Assembly: GCF_000368585.1 (NCBI RefSeq)
Contig: NZ_KB849556.1
Coordinates: forward strand, 62,001-126,000
DNA: 64,000 bases
Source of the DNA: Acinetobacter venetianus RAG-1 = CIP 110063
Lineage (GTDB): Bacteria; Pseudomonadota; Gammaproteobacteria; Pseudomonadales; Moraxellaceae
Reading direction: 5' to 3'
Shown here piece after piece: positions 37,733 through 48,667 of this stretch (its first letter is position 1; each line of letters starts with the position of its first letter). Under the pieces are notes generated by a model. That model made no database searches, was not told where the DNA came from, and saw only the letters and a program-made list of their open reading frames with translations. Made by a program: the position numbers and the translations under genes.

Positions 37733-37838
37733 GACGTGGTGGTGTGATTTGTTCCTCCTCCACGTGTAGGTCGAAAGGCTTACGAATTGGGAGTGTACTC
37801 ATATTTGAGTGCATAAATCACCGTTAGGAGGTTTTACA
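37733..37838 (+). promoter_or_regulatory. Ribosomal protein L10 leader
   Basis: The region before rplJ contains a stem ACGTGG / CCACGT around TGGTGTGATTTGTTCCTCCT, then a GGTCGAAAGGCTTACGAATT segment, then AGGAGG 8 nt before the rplJ ATG. In E. coli the L10(L12)4 complex binds this leader to repress translation. Identification rests on position and hairpin pattern, not on a covariance model. Confidence 0.5.
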
Positions 37839-38345
37839 ATGGCTCTTCTTATCGAAGACAAAAAACAGATCGTTGCAGAAGTAAACGAAGTTGCTTCTAA
37901 AGCGTTCTCTGCCGTTGTTGCTGACTACCAAGGCTTAACTGTAGAGCAATTAACAACACTTCGTGTTGAAGCTCGTAAGTTAGGTGTTACTACACGTATT
38001 GTGCGTAACACTTTGGCTAAGCGTTCATTCGAAGGTACTCAATTCGATATCTTGAATGACGACCTTGTTGGTCCAACAATTCTCGGTTTCTCTACTTCTG
38101 AAGACGACATGGGTGCAGCTGCACGCTTGTTCGAAGAATTTGCGAAAACTAACAAAGCATTTGAACTTAAAGCTGCTGCATTTGATGGCAAGCTTTATAA
38201 AGGTGCAGAAGTTAGCGTTATTGCAAACCTTCCGAACCAAGAGAAAGCGCTTACTATGCTTGCCTCTGTTCTTCAAGCTCCTATTTCGAAATTGGGTCGC
38301 CTTATTACAGCACTCAAAGAGAAAAACGAGTCAGAAGCGGCTTAA
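37839..38345 (+). CDS. rplJ: 50S ribosomal protein L10
   Basis: Base of the ribosomal stalk; its C-terminal helix binds L7/L12 dimers. The 168 residues begin MALLIEDKKQIVAEVNEVA and include VADYQGLTVEQLTTLR and GVTTRIVRNTLAKRS. ATG 37839 follows TTAGGAGG; an upstream in-frame start at 37809 is within the regulatory leader. rplL follows 42 bp later. Confidence 0.97.
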   Translation: MALLIEDKKQIVAEVNEVASKAFSAVVADYQGLTVEQLTTLRVEARKLGVTTRIVRNTLAKRSFEGTQFDILNDDLVGPTILGFSTSEDDMGAAARLFEEFAKTNKAFELKAAAFDGKLYKGAEVSVIANLPNQEKALTMLASVLQAPISKLGRLITALKEKNESEAA

Positions 38346-38387
38346 TCCTATTTTCACACCATTCAATATCCATTTGGAGTTATTCTC

Positions 38388-38759
38388 ATGGCTTTAACTA
38401 ACGAAGAAATCTTAAACGCAGTTGCTGAAAAAACAGTTCTTGAACTTGTTGAATTAATTTCTGCTTTCGAAGAAAAATTTAACGTATCTGCTGCTGCTGT
38501 AGCTGTTGCTGCTGCTCCAGGTGCTGGCGCTGCTGCTGCTGAAGAACAAACTGAATTCAACGTTGAGTTGACTTCTTTCGGTGCTAACAAAGTTGCTGTA
38601 ATTAAAGCAGTTCGTGAAGCTACTGGTCTTGGTCTTAAAGAAGCTAAAGATATGGTTGAAGGCGCTCCTGCTGTTCTTAAAGAAGGCGTTTCTAAAGAAG
38701 AAGGCGAAGAACTTAAGAAGAAGCTTGAAGAAGCTGGTGCTACAGTTACACTTAAGTAA
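38388..38759 (+). CDS. rplL: 50S ribosomal protein L7/L12
   Basis: Acidic stalk protein recruiting translational GTPases. The 123 residues have an N-terminal dimerisation domain, an Ala/Gly-rich hinge ([17 protein letters not shown]) and a C-terminal factor-binding domain ([20 protein letters not shown]). Codon use is highly biased. A hairpin terminator/attenuator and a long leader separate it from rpoB. Confidence 0.98.
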   Translation: MALTNEEILNAVAEKTVLELVELISAFEEKFNVSAAAVAVAAAPGAGAAAAEEQTEFNVELTSFGANKVAVIKAVREATGLGLKEAKDMVEGAPAVLKEGVSKEEGEELKKKLEEAGATVTLK

Positions 38760-38801
38760 TTCTGTAGGGAGTCGGTTTTTTGATAATCGGCTCCAAAAAA
38801 T

Positions 38802-38832
38802 GGCTGATGGCTCTTGGGTCATCAGCCTTTTT
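38802..38832 (+). terminator. Attenuator-type terminator between rplL and rpoB
   Basis: The stem GGCTGATG / CATCAGCC is followed by TTTTTG. In E. coli a partial terminator at this place lets only a fraction of transcripts enter rpoBC; the same is inferred here. Confidence 0.75.
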
Positions 38833-38908
38833 GCGTTACAATAATCGGCTCGTTTTTTGTTAGTTTTGCTTGTAATACGTGCGTAATTAGAATAAACGAC
38901 TGAATATC

Positions 38909-38956
38909 AAACGCTTACCAATATTTTTTTGCTTATAAAAATATTGTTAAGCGTTT
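38909..38956 (+). other. 19-bp hairpin in rpoB leader, likely RNase III-type processing site
   Basis: AAACGCTTA-C-CAATATTTTT pairs with AAAAATATTG-T-TAAGCGTTT, one mismatch, 8-nt loop. Long double-stranded RNA at this position corresponds to the RNase III site of the E. coli rplL-rpoB spacer. No T-run follows, so it is not a terminator. Confidence 0.65.
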
Positions 38957-39020
38957 TAATACCACTAAAAATTGCAGCATTTGTAAACAGTGGTGGCCAT
39001 ATCGGCCTGCGTAATTCCTT

Positions 39021-39047
39021 CCAAACCCGTTCTGCAGGCGGGTTTGG
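39021..39047 (+). other. 9-bp hairpin just before the rpoB ribosome-binding site
   Basis: CCAAACCCG and CGGGTTTGG flank a 9-nt loop; the hairpin ends about 8 nt before the CGAGGA ribosome-binding site of rpoB. It could modulate rpoB translation. Confidence 0.55.
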
Positions 39048-39068
39048 TTTACTTTCCGAGGACTCCAG

Positions 39069-42000
39069 ATGGCATACTCATATACCGAAAAGAAACGGAT
39101 CCGTAAGAATTTTGGTAAATTGCCCCAAGTAATGGATGCACCGTACTTGCTTTCGATTCAAGTCGATTCGTATCGTACATTCTTGCAAGACGGTAAAACT
39201 CCAAAAAATCGCGAAGATATCGGTCTCCAAGCCGCATTTCGTTCAGTTTTTCCTATTGAAAGTTATTCTGGCAATGCTGCTTTAGAATTTGTTGAGTATA
39301 GTCTTGGTAAGCCTGAGTTTGACGTACGTGAATGTATTTTACGTGGTTCAACTTATGCAGCACCAATGCGCGTAAAAATTCGTTTGATCATCAAAGATCG
39401 TGAAACGAAATCAATTAAAGACGTTCGTGAACAAGAAGTTTACATGGGTGAAATGCCGCTCATGACCGATAACGGTACATTTGTTATCAACGGTACAGAG
39501 CGTGTAATCGTATCTCAATTACACCGTTCACCAGGCGTATTCTTTGACCATGACAAAGGTAAAACCCACTCTAGCGGTAAAGTGTTGTATTCAGCACGTA
39601 TTATTCCTTACCGTGGTTCATGGTTAGATTTTGAATTTGATGCTAAAGATTTAGTATTCGTACGTATTGACCGTCGTCGTAAATTGTTGGCGACTGTGAT
39701 TTTACGTGCTTTGAATTATACAAATGAACAAATCTTGAATTTGTTCTACGAAAAAGTACCTGTATATTTAGATATGGGTAGCTATCAAATTGACCTCGTT
39801 CCAGATCGTTTACGTGGTGAAATGGCGCAATTTGATATCTTGGATAACGATGGTAAAACAATCGTTGAACAAGGCAAACGTATTAATGCACGTCACGTAC
39901 GTCAAATGGAAGCTGCAAACTTAGCGAAGCTTTCTGTACCTGATGAATATTTATATGAGCGTATTACTGCTGAAGACATCACACTGAAAAGTGGTGATGT
40001 GATTCCTGCAAATACGGTGCTTAGCCATGAAATCATGGTGAAGATCGCTGAAGGTGGCGTTAAACAGTTTAACATTCTGTTTACAAATGACATCGACCGT
40101 GGTCCTTTCGTTGCGGATACATTACGTGCAGATACAACAACAGGTCGTGAAGAAGCACTTGTTGAAATCTATAAAGTAATGCGTCCAGGTGAACCACCGA
40201 CGAAAGAAGCTGCTGAGAACTTATTCAATAACTTATTCTTCTCTTCTGAGCGCTATGACCTTTCTCCAGTAGGTCGTATGAAGTTTAACCGTCGTTTGGG
40301 TCGTCCTTACGAAGTGGGTACTGATCAGAAGTCACGTGAAGTTGAAGGTATTTTATCGCACGAAGATATCATTGATGTACTGCGTACATTGGTTGAAATT
40401 CGTAACGGTAAAGGTGAAGTCGACGATATCGATCACTTAGGTAACCGTCGTGTGCGTTCTGTTGGTGAAATGACAGAAAACCAATTCCGTGTTGGTTTAG
40501 TTCGTGTCGAACGTGCTGTTAAAGAGCGTTTAAGCCAAGCAGAAACAGATAACTTGTCTCCGCAAGATTTAATCAATGCAAAACCAGTTGCTGCTGCAAT
40601 CAAAGAATTCTTTGGTTCAAGCCAATTATCTCAGTTCATGGACCAAAACAACCCATTGTCTGAGATTACACACAAACGTCGTGTATCTGCGCTTGGTCCT
40701 GGTGGTTTGACTCGTGAACGTGCGGGCTTCGAAGTACGTGACGTACATCAAACTCACTATGGTCGTGTTTGTCCTATTGAAACGCCTGAAGGTCCAAACA
40801 TTGGTTTGATCAACTCGCTTTCTGTATATGCTAAAGCAAACGACTTTGGCTTCTTGGAAACACCGTATCGTAAAGTTGTAGATGGTCGCGTAACTGACGA
40901 TGTTGAATATTTATCTGCAATTGAAGAAGTGGGTACTGTCATTGCACAGGCCGATTCTGCTGTTGATAAAGATGGCAACTTGACTGAAGAAATGGTTTCT
41001 GTACGTCATCAAGGTGAATTCGTACGTATGTCGCCTGAGCGTGTAACTCATATGGACGTTTCTGCACAGCAGGTTGTTTCTGTTGCAGCATCATTGATTC
41101 CATTCCTTGAACACGATGATGCGAACCGTGCATTAATGGGTTCAAACATGCAACGTCAGGCTGTTCCAACTTTACGTGCTGACAAGCCGCTTGTTGGTAC
41201 GGGTATGGAAGCAAACGTAGCACGTGATTCTGGTGTGTGTGTGATCGCCGATCGTGGTGGTGCAATTGAATATGTTGATGCATCTCGTATCGTTATTCGT
41301 GTAAACGAAGATGAAATGATCGCAGGTGAGGCGGGTGTAGATATCTATAACCTCATCAAATATACACGTTCAAACCAAAATACATGTATTAACCAAAATG
41401 TTATCGTGAAATTAGGCGACAAAGTTGCTCGTGGTGACATCTTGGCTGACGGTCCATCGACTGACATGGGTGAACTTGCGCTTGGTCAAAACATGCGTGT
41501 CGCGTTCATGACATGGAATGGTTATAACTACGAAGACTCGATCTTATTATCTGAGCGTGTACTTCAAGAAGACCGTTTAACGTCGATTCACATTCAAGAA
41601 TTGTCATGTGTGGCACGTGATACTAAGTTAGGTGCAGAGGAAATTACTGCCGATATTCCTAACGTAGGTGAAGCTGCACTGTCTAAATTGGATGAGTCAG
41701 GTATCGTGTATATCGGTGCTGAAGTGACTGCGGGTGATATCCTTGTTGGTAAGGTAACGCCTAAAGGCGAAACTCAATTAACACCTGAAGAAAAATTACT
41801 TCGTGCAATCTTTGGTGAAAAAGCGGCTGACGTAAAAGACTCTTCTTTACGTGTTCCGTCTGGTACTAAAGGTACGGTTATCGATGTTCAAGTCTTCACT
41901 CGTGATGGTTTGGAAAAAGATGAGCGTGCACAGGCAATTGAAAAAGCTCAGCTTGATGCATACCGTAAAGACTTGAAAGAAGAATACAAAATCTTCGAAG

Positions 42001-43157
42001 AAGCAGCACGTGAACGTATTGTTCGTTTGTTGAAAGGTCAAGAATCTAACGGTGGTGGTTCGACTAAACGTGGCGATAAACTTTCTGAAGACGTATTGTC
42101 TGGTTTAGAGCTTGTTGATTTACTTGAAATCCAGCCAAATGATGAAGCAATTGCTGAGCGTTTAACTCAAATTCAAGTGTTCTTGAAAGAGAAGAGCTAC
42201 GAGATTGATGAGAAGTTTGCTGAGAAGAAACGTAAACTTTCTACAGGTGATGAATTAACAACTGGCGTATTGAAAGTTGTTAAGGTTTACCTTGCTGTTA
42301 AACGTCGTATCCAGCCTGGTGATAAGATGGCGGGTCGTCACGGTAACAAAGGTGTTGTATCAAACATCTTGCCAGTTGAAGACATGCCGCATGATGCAAA
42401 TGGTGTACCAGTTGATATCGTGTTAAACCCACTGGGTGTACCATCACGTATGAACGTGGGTCAGATTCTTGAGACTCACTTAGGTATGGCGGCGAAAGGT
42501 CTTGGTGATAAAATCGAGAAAATGTTGAAAGAACAGCGTACAGTTTTAGAACTACGTGATTTCTTAGACAAGATTTATAACAAGGTTGGTGGCGAACAAG
42601 AAGAGCTGAATAGCTTAACTGACGCAGAAATTTTAGCACTTTCAGGTAACTTGCGTGCTGGTGTTCCATTGGCAACACCTGTATTCGATGGTGCTGAAGA
42701 AAGTCAAATTAAAGACTTACTTGAATTGGCAGACATTTCGCGTACTGGTCAAACGGTATTGTTTGATGGACGCACAGGTGAGCAGTTTGATCGTCCTGTA
42801 ACTGTAGGTTACATGTACATGCTCAAATTGAACCACTTGGTTGATGACAAAATGCATGCGCGTTCAACAGGTTCTTACTCGCTTGTTACACAGCAGCCGC
42901 TTGGTGGTAAAGCACAATTCGGTGGTCAGCGTTTCGGTGAGATGGAAGTATGGGCACTTGAAGCATACGGTGCAGCATATACACTCCAAGAAATGCTTAC
43001 TGTTAAGTCGGATGACGTCGAAGGTCGTACACGCATCTATAAGAACATTGTAGATGGTAACCATTATATGGATCCGGGTATGCCTGAATCGTTCAACGTA
43101 TTGACCAAAGAGATCCGTTCTTTAGGTATCAACATTGAACTGAAAAATGGTGACTAA
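39069..43157 (+). CDS. rpoB: RNA polymerase beta subunit
   Basis: Catalytic-core subunit of RNA polymerase, 1362 residues, the usual Acinetobacter length. The rifampicin-binding region is intact and wild-type-like ([16 protein letters not shown] followed by [14 protein letters not shown]). Other core motifs include [12 protein letters not shown], the switch/active-centre [12 protein letters not shown] and the C-terminal [25 protein letters not shown] precedes the ATG. It is separated from rpoC by 140 bp holding a composite palindrome. Confidence 0.99.
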   Translation: MAYSYTEKKRIRKNFGKLPQVMDAPYLLSIQVDSYRTFLQDGKTPKNREDIGLQAAFRSVFPIESYSGNAALEFVEYSLGKPEFDVRECILRGSTYAAPMRVKIRLIIKDRETKSIKDVREQEVYMGEMPLMTDNGTFVINGTERVIVSQLHRSPGVFFDHDKGKTHSSGKVLYSARIIPYRGSWLDFEFDAKDLVFVRIDRRRKLLATVILRALNYTNEQILNLFYEKVPVYLDMGSYQIDLVPDRLRGEMAQFDILDNDGKTIVEQGKRINARHVRQMEAANLAKLSVPDEYLYERITAEDITLKSGDVIPANTVLSHEIMVKIAEGGVKQFNILFTNDIDRGPFVADTLRADTTTGREEALVEIYKVMRPGEPPTKEAAENLFNNLFFSSERYDLSPVGRMKFNRRLGRPYEVGTDQKSREVEGILSHEDIIDVLRTLVEIRNGKGEVDDIDHLGNRRVRSVGEMTENQFRVGLVRVERAVKERLSQAETDNLSPQDLINAKPVAAAIKEFFGSSQLSQFMDQNNPLSEITHKRRVSALGPGGLTRERAGFEVRDVHQTHYGRVCPIETPEGPNIGLINSLSVYAKANDFGFLETPYRKVVDGRVTDDVEYLSAIEEVGTVIAQADSAVDKDGNLTEEMVSVRHQGEFVRMSPERVTHMDVSAQQVVSVAASLIPFLEHDDANRALMGSNMQRQAVPTLRADKPLVGTGMEANVARDSGVCVIADRGGAIEYVDASRIVIRVNEDEMIAGEAGVDIYNLIKYTRSNQNTCINQNVIVKLGDKVARGDILADGPSTDMGELALGQNMRVAFMTWNGYNYEDSILLSERVLQEDRLTSIHIQELSCVARDTKLGAEEITADIPNVGEAALSKLDESGIVYIGAEVTAGDILVGKVTPKGETQLTPEEKLLRAIFGEKAADVKDSSLRVPSGTKGTVIDVQVFTRDGLEKDERAQAIEKAQLDAYRKDLKEEYKIFEEAARERIVRLLKGQESNGGGSTKRGDKLSEDVLSGLELVDLLEIQPNDEAIAERLTQIQVFLKEKSYEIDEKFAEKKRKLSTGDELTTGVLKVVKVYLAVKRRIQPGDKMAGRHGNKGVVSNILPVEDMPHDANGVPVDIVLNPLGVPSRMNVGQILETHLGMAAKGLGDKIEKMLKEQRTVLELRDFLDKIYNKVGGEQEELNSLTDAEILALSGNLRAGVPLATPVFDGAEESQIKDLLELADISRTGQTVLFDGRTGEQFDRPVTVGYMYMLKLNHLVDDKMHARSTGSYSLVTQQPLGGKAQFGGQRFGEMEVWALEAYGAAYTLQEMLTVKSDDVEGRTRIYKNIVDGNHYMDPGMPESFNVLTKEIRSLGINIELKNGD

Positions 43158-43230
43158 ATCCCCCTCTATCCCCCTTTGTTAAGGGGGAAGTTCCCCTCTT
43201 TCTTAAAGAGGGGCTAGGGGAGATTCCAAA
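43157..43230. repeat. Composite double palindrome between rpoB and rpoC
   Basis: The outer arms AATCCCCCTCTA and CTAGGGGAGATT flank two inner hairpins, CCCCCTTTGTTAAGGGGG and CCCCTCTTTCTTAAAGAGGGG. It shares this layout with 10791-10890. It begins immediately after the rpoB stop codon, inside an essential operon, without interrupting a gene. Confidence 0.75.
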
Positions 43231-43297
43231 TTTCAGTAAAAACAATATTTGTGACCCAGTCGGGAGAGCGTAGCTCCTCGACACACGGAGAAAAAAA

Positions 43298-46200
43298 TTG
43301 AAAGACTTGCTCGATATCATGCGTAAGAAAACGGATTCAGAAGGTCATGCACCTATTGAATTTGACCGTATCCGTATTGGTCTTGCGTCACCAGAGATGA
43401 TTAAGTCATGGTCTCACGGTGAAGTTAAAAAACCTGAAACCATTAACTACCGTACTTTTAAACCTGAACGTGACGGTTTGTTCTGTGCCAAAATTTTTGG
43501 TCCAGTAAAAGATTACGAATGCTTGTGTGGTAAATACAAGCGTATGAAATATAAAGGCGTCATTTGTGAAAAATGTGGCGTTGAAGTAACAACTGCAAAA
43601 GTTCGTCGTGAACGTATGGGTCACATCGAGCTTGCTTCTCCAGTTGCACACATCTGGTTCTTGAAATCATTACCGAGCCGTATCGGTTTACTTCTTGATA
43701 TGACTTTACGTGATATCGAGCGCGTATTGTATTTCGAATCTTATGTTGTAACAGATCCTGGTATGACTCCGTTTGAAAAGTATCAACTTTTAACAGACGA
43801 AGAATACTACAATGCACTTGAAGAACACGGTGATGAATTCACTGCGAAAATGGGTGCAGAAGCAGTTCAGGATTTGTTAAAAGATATTGATCTTGAAGCA
43901 GAAATTTCACGTTTACGTGAAGAAATTCCACAAACAACGTCTGAAACGAAGCTTAAGAAAGCTTCTAAGCGTTTGAAATTGATGGAAGCTTTCAAAGATT
44001 CAAACAACAAGCCTGAATGGATGGTAATGAATGTACTTCCAGTGCTTCCACCAGACTTACGTCCGCTTGTACCACTTGAAGGTGGTCGTTTCGCGACTTC
44101 AGACTTGAACGATTTATATCGTCGTGTGATCAACCGTAACAACCGTTTAAAGCGTCTTCTTGACCTTGCTGCACCAGACATCATCGTACGTAACGAAAAA
44201 CGTATGTTACAAGAGTCTGTTGATGCATTACTTGATAACGGTCGTCGTGGTCGTGCGATTACAGGTTCGAACAAACGTCCATTGAAATCTTTGGCAGATA
44301 TGATCAAAGGTAAACAAGGTCGTTTCCGTCAAAACTTGCTCGGTAAGCGTGTTGACTATTCAGGTCGTTCGGTAATTACCGTTGGTCCTACTTTACGCCT
44401 TCACCAGTGTGGTCTTCCGAAGAAAATGGCACTTGAATTATTCAAGCCATTCATTTTCGCAAAACTACAAGCTTCTGGCCAAGCAACAACCATTAAAGCT
44501 GCGAAGAAAATGGTTGAGCGTGAAACACCTGAAGTTTGGGACGTTTTAGCACACGTTATTCGTCAACATCCAGTCATGTTGAACCGTGCGCCAACACTTC
44601 ACCGTCTAGGTCTTCAAGCATTTGAACCTATCTTGATCGAAGGTAAGGCAATCCGTCTTCACCCACTCGTATGTGCTGCGTTCAACGCCGACTTCGATGG
44701 TGACCAAATGGCGGTACACGTTCCATTGACATTGGAAGCACAGTTAGAAGCTCGTGCGTTGATGATGTCAACGAATAACATCTTGTCGCCTGCAAACGGT
44801 GAGCCAATTATCGTTCCTTCTCAAGACGTTGTCTTGGGCCTTTACTACATCACGCGTGATGCGGTAAATGCCAAAGGTGAAGGCATGGTATTTGCGGATA
44901 CTCACGAAGTTAACCGTGCGTTAGCGACTGGTAAAGTTGCAATCCATGCACGCGTAAAAGTACGTGTACACCAAACTGTGATTGACGAAAACGGTAACCG
45001 TGAAAAGCAAACCATTATTGTTGATACAACACCTGGCCGTTGCTTGTTATGGGAAGTTGTTCCACAAGGTCTAAGCTTTGAATCGATCAACCTTGAGATG
45101 ACCAAGAAAAACATCTCTAAGTTAATCAACTCTTGCTACCGTAAACTTGGTTTGAAAGATACTGTTATCTTCGCTGACCAATTGATGTATTTGGGCTTCC
45201 GTCAAGCGACTCGCTCAGGTGTTTCTGTTGGTATGGAAGACATGCTTATTCCGCCAACTAAACATGCAATTATCGATAAAGCTGAAACAGAAGTTCGTGA
45301 AATCGAACAACAGTTTGAACAAGGTTTCGTAACTGCGGGCGAGCGTTATAACAAAGTTGTCGATATTTGGGCACGTACAAACGACCAAGTAGCGAAAGCG
45401 ATGATGGATAACTTGTCTTATACACTTGTGAAAAACAAACAAGGTGAAGACGAGAAGCAAAAATCATTCAACTCGATTTATATGATGTCTGACTCGGGTG
45501 CCCGTGGTAGTGCGGCGCAGATTCGTCAGCTTGCTGGTATGCGTGGCTTGATGGCGAAGCCGGATGGCTCGATCATTGAGACACCAATTAAAGCAAACTT
45601 CCGTGAAGGTTTGACCGTACTTCAGTACTTCATCTCGACACACGGTGCACGTAAAGGTTTGGCCGATACTGCATTGAAAACTGCGAACTCTGGTTACTTG
45701 ACACGTCGTCTTGTAGATGTAGCACAAGATTTGGTAATTACTGAATCTGACTGTGGTACAGCTGGTGGTCTAGTAATGACACCATTCATTCAAGGTGGTG
45801 ACGTTATTGAACCATTACGTGACCGTGTATTAGGTCGTGTAACAGCTGAAGATGTACGTCGTGCATCTGATGATGAAGTGGTTCTTCCACGTGGTACGCT
45901 CATTGACGAGAAAATCGCTGCTCAGCTTGAAGAAGCAGGTGTCGATGAAGTTAAAGTCCGTTCTGTAATCGCATGTGAATCTACATTCGGTGTATGTGCA
46001 CGTTGTTATGGTCGTGACCTTGCACGTGGTCATTTGGTGAATCCAGGTGAATCAGTAGGTGTAATGGCTGCACAATCAATTGGTGAACCAGGTACACAGT
46101 TAACGATGCGTACGTTCCACGTTGGTGGTGCTGCGAGCCGAACTTCTGCTGCAAACAGTGTTCAAGTACGTAATAAAGGTACTGTACGTTTCCACAACGT

Positions 46201-47491
46201 GAAAACTGTACAACATGCCAAAGGTCACCAAGTATCTGTTTCACGTTCAGGTGAAATTGGTATTGCGGATGATTTAGGTCGTGAGCGCGAGCGTTATAAG
46301 CTTCCTTACGGTGCAAGCATCTTGTTGAAAGATGGTGAAGCTGTAGAAGCTGGCGGTATTGTAGCGACTTGGGATCCACATACACATCCACTTGTTACCG
46401 AAGTTGCTGGTAAAGCACGTTTCAGCCAGATTGCTGATGGTGTAACTGCAACATCTAAGACAGATGATGCAACTGGTATGACAACAGTTGAAATCTTGCC
46501 TGTAACAGCACGTCCTGCTTCTGGTAAAGATTTACGTCCAGCAATCGTGTTGGATACAACAGATGGTGGTGAACAGTTCTACTTCTTGCCACAGAACACA
46601 ATCGTAACTGTCCGTGATGGCGAAACGATTGGCGTGGGTGACGTCATTGGTCGTGTACCACAAGAAACTTCACGTACTCGTGATATTACTGGTGGTCTTC
46701 CGCGTGTAGCTGACTTGTTCGAAGCACGTAAGCCGAAAGAGCATGCGATCCTTGCAGAAGTATCAGGTGTTGTAAGCTTCGGTAAAGAGACCAAAGGTAA
46801 GAACCGTTTAGTGATTACGCCAGATGATGGTTCTGAGATCTACGAAGAATTGATTCCAAAATGGCGTCAAATCAACGTGTTCGAAGGTGAGCATGTAAAC
46901 CGTGGTGAGACAATCTCTGATGGTCCACAAAACCCACATGACATCTTACGTTTGAAAGGCGAAGTAGCATTAACTAACTACATCGTGAACGAAGTTCAAG
47001 ACGTTTACCGTCTCCAAGGTGTAAAAATCAACGATAAGCACATTGAAGTTGTTGTACGTCAAATGTTGCGTAAAGTTGATATCACTGATGGCGGAGATAC
47101 AAGCTTCATCAAAGGTGAGCAAGTGGATTACATCCGTGTTGTTCAAGAGAACCAAGCTGTCTTGGCTCAGAACAAGTTCCCTGCGAAGTTTGAACGTCAA
47201 TTGATGGGTATCACGAAAGCATCGCTTTCTACTGACTCGTTCATTTCTGCTGCATCGTTCCAAGAAACAACTCGTGTGTTAACTGAAGCGGCTGTAACAG
47301 GTAAAGAAGATGATTTACGTGGCTTGAAAGAAAACGTTGTTGTGGGTCGCTTGATCCCAGCGGGTACAGGTCTTGCGTATCACTTAGAGCGTCGTCGCCA
47401 AGAAGCAGAAGCTGCTGAATTTGAACTTCACAATGACTTTAGTGAAGTAGACCAAGCATTTAGTCAAGCATTGAACTCAGACCAGTTCTAA
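43298..47491 (+). CDS. rpoC: RNA polymerase beta' subunit
   Basis: Catalytic subunit of RNA polymerase, 1397 residues. An N-terminal zinc-binding site is visible ([20 protein letters not shown]). The Mg-binding catalytic motif [14 protein letters not shown], the bridge helix/trigger loop region ([20 protein letters not shown]) and a second Cys cluster ([16 protein letters not shown]) are present. The start is an unusual TTG at 43298, chosen because GGAG lies 7 nt upstream and the translation begins with the family N-terminus [11 protein letters not shown] strong terminator closes the operon. Confidence 0.99.
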   Translation: MKDLLDIMRKKTDSEGHAPIEFDRIRIGLASPEMIKSWSHGEVKKPETINYRTFKPERDGLFCAKIFGPVKDYECLCGKYKRMKYKGVICEKCGVEVTTAKVRRERMGHIELASPVAHIWFLKSLPSRIGLLLDMTLRDIERVLYFESYVVTDPGMTPFEKYQLLTDEEYYNALEEHGDEFTAKMGAEAVQDLLKDIDLEAEISRLREEIPQTTSETKLKKASKRLKLMEAFKDSNNKPEWMVMNVLPVLPPDLRPLVPLEGGRFATSDLNDLYRRVINRNNRLKRLLDLAAPDIIVRNEKRMLQESVDALLDNGRRGRAITGSNKRPLKSLADMIKGKQGRFRQNLLGKRVDYSGRSVITVGPTLRLHQCGLPKKMALELFKPFIFAKLQASGQATTIKAAKKMVERETPEVWDVLAHVIRQHPVMLNRAPTLHRLGLQAFEPILIEGKAIRLHPLVCAAFNADFDGDQMAVHVPLTLEAQLEARALMMSTNNILSPANGEPIIVPSQDVVLGLYYITRDAVNAKGEGMVFADTHEVNRALATGKVAIHARVKVRVHQTVIDENGNREKQTIIVDTTPGRCLLWEVVPQGLSFESINLEMTKKNISKLINSCYRKLGLKDTVIFADQLMYLGFRQATRSGVSVGMEDMLIPPTKHAIIDKAETEVREIEQQFEQGFVTAGERYNKVVDIWARTNDQVAKAMMDNLSYTLVKNKQGEDEKQKSFNSIYMMSDSGARGSAAQIRQLAGMRGLMAKPDGSIIETPIKANFREGLTVLQYFISTHGARKGLADTALKTANSGYLTRRLVDVAQDLVITESDCGTAGGLVMTPFIQGGDVIEPLRDRVLGRVTAEDVRRASDDEVVLPRGTLIDEKIAAQLEEAGVDEVKVRSVIACESTFGVCARCYGRDLARGHLVNPGESVGVMAAQSIGEPGTQLTMRTFHVGGAASRTSAANSVQVRNKGTVRFHNVKTVQHAKGHQVSVSRSGEIGIADDLGRERERYKLPYGASILLKDGEAVEAGGIVATWDPHTHPLVTEVAGKARFSQIADGVTATSKTDDATGMTTVEILPVTARPASGKDLRPAIVLDTTDGGEQFYFLPQNTIVTVRDGETIGVGDVIGRVPQETSRTRDITGGLPRVADLFEARKPKEHAILAEVSGVVSFGKETKGKNRLVITPDDGSEIYEELIPKWRQINVFEGEHVNRGETISDGPQNPHDILRLKGEVALTNYIVNEVQDVYRLQGVKINDKHIEVVVRQMLRKVDITDGGDTSFIKGEQVDYIRVVQENQAVLAQNKFPAKFERQLMGITKASLSTDSFISAASFQETTRVLTEAAVTGKEDDLRGLKENVVVGRLIPAGTGLAYHLERRRQEAEAAEFELHNDFSEVDQAFSQALNSDQF

Positions 47492-47504
47492 GTTCTCGCT
47501 GATC

Positions 47505-47533
47505 AAAAAAGGCACCTTTGGGTGCCTTTTTTT
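47505..47533 (+). terminator. Terminator of the rplKAJL-rpoBC operon
   Basis: AAAAAAGGCACC-TTTG-GGTGCCTTTTTTT, a classical intrinsic terminator 14 bp after rpoC. Confidence 0.92.
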
Positions 47534-47666
47534 ATTGAAAGCTTAAAAAGAGTACGTCTTTTACAAAACACTAAACGATTCAGTAAATGTAATAACAGAA
47601 TGTGATCAAACTCCACATAAAAGAAGATTATGATTTTTAATAGAACGTATAGGAGTGAATAGACTC

Positions 47667-48023
47667 ATGAAAAAAACAATTGGTTTAGTTTCAACTTTGA
47701 TGCTATCTGCGGTATTTTTTACAGGTTGCCAAAATATGAGCGCATCTGATCAACGAATTGGTGCAGCGGCTTTAGGTGGTGCTGTAGGCGGTGGTGTAGG
47801 TAACCATGTTGGTGGTGGTATTGGCGCGGGTGTAGGTGCAGCAGCAGGTGCGGGCGTTGGTTCAAACACACAAGGTGGCAGCCGTAATACTACGACAAGC
47901 AGTGCAATTGGTGCAGGTATCGGTTCAGTTGTCGGTAAGGCACTTTTAGGTGGTGATTCTGGGGCTGCGATCGGTGGTGCGATTGGTGGTGGTGCTGGTG
48001 CAGCAATCCAAGAGAAGAAATAA
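47667..48023 (+). CDS. Glycine-zipper lipoprotein
   Basis: 118 residues: signal peptide with lipobox (FFTGC), then a Gly/Ala-rich region with repeated GxxxG pattern (AALGGAVGGGVGNHVGGGI ... GGAIGGGAGAAIQEKK), typical of glycine-zipper outer-membrane lipoproteins of the OsmB/SlyB kind. I start at ATG 47667; the frame also has GTG at 47655 directly abutting AGGAG. The role is probably envelope integrity or stress, but cannot be read from sequence. Confidence 0.85.
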   Translation: MKKTIGLVSTLMLSAVFFTGCQNMSASDQRIGAAALGGAVGGGVGNHVGGGIGAGVGAAAGAGVGSNTQGGSRNTTTSSAIGAGIGSVVGKALLGGDSGAAIGGAIGGGAGAAIQEKK

Positions 48024-48038
48024 TCTTTTCACTTTATA

Positions 48039-48068
48039 AAATACCCACATTCATAATGTGGGTGTTTT
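48039..48068. terminator. Bidirectional terminator
   Basis: The perfect 9-bp stem ACCCACATT / AATGTGGGT with T-rich tracts on both sides lies between convergent genes. Confidence 0.8.
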
Positions 48069-48069
48069 A

Positions 48070-48555
48070 TTATGAGCTGGCTCTAGGTTTTTTACGGCGG
48101 ATATATAGTATTTTTTCAACCTCAGCAATCCGAGTTCCAGACTCATCCACAATATTTAAGGTATAAGTGCGAAATACAGGTTCATGATTCTCTGCGAGTT
48201 GCTTAATTTCATTAATCTCAGCAGCACTCAGTTGAATATCTGCATAGACTGTATTTCGGCCTGGAGAAAGGAAGTTAATCGAGGCACTCTTGTCCCAGAC
48301 AATATATTTATGACCCAAATGATGCATTAAAATCAGCATATAAAAGGGATCAACCATGGAGTAAAGGCTTCCTCCAAAATGAGTTCCAACAATATTACGA
48401 TTCTTTCTTGTGAGTGGCATTTGGACGCGAATGTGGTAATGATCCAAATCAATTGTTTCAATCGAAATACCTGCTCCACGATAGGGCGAGTAGTGATTGA
48501 GGATAAATTTTGAAACAATAGGAATGGTTCGAATCTTTCTGAAAAAATCTTTCAT
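48070..48555 (-). CDS. DUF4442 hotdog-fold protein (putative thioesterase)
   Basis: 161 residues resembling the DUF4442 branch of hotdog thioesterase-like proteins: NIVGTHFGGSLYSMVDPFYM corresponds to the hotdog central helix, followed by WDKSASINFLSPGRNTVYAD. The substrate is unknown. ATG 48555 is preferred; an upstream TTG at 48576 adds seven residues. It converges with the glycine-zipper gene and diverges from the alpha/beta hydrolase. Confidence 0.82.
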   Translation of the reverse strand: MKDFFRKIRTIPIVSKFILNHYSPYRGAGISIETIDLDHYHIRVQMPLTRKNRNIVGTHFGGSLYSMVDPFYMLILMHHLGHKYIVWDKSASINFLSPGRNTVYADIQLSAAEINEIKQLAENHEPVFRTYTLNIVDESGTRIAEVEKILYIRRKKPRASS

Positions 48556-48667
48556 GGTCAATTTTTTTTCTTGCAACTCTATTCATACTCCATAAGTATC
48601 ACTTTTATTGCACCGCTGGCAATGGTTGTTTCATGAACAGCCGATAGAAAACAAAATGGGAAAAATT

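Noticed and set aside
39069..47491. Many open frames of 60-140 codons antisense to rpoB and rpoC
   Set aside because: They follow the codon pattern of strongly expressed genes on the opposite strand, have no ribosome-binding sites or protein-like composition, and are shadows.
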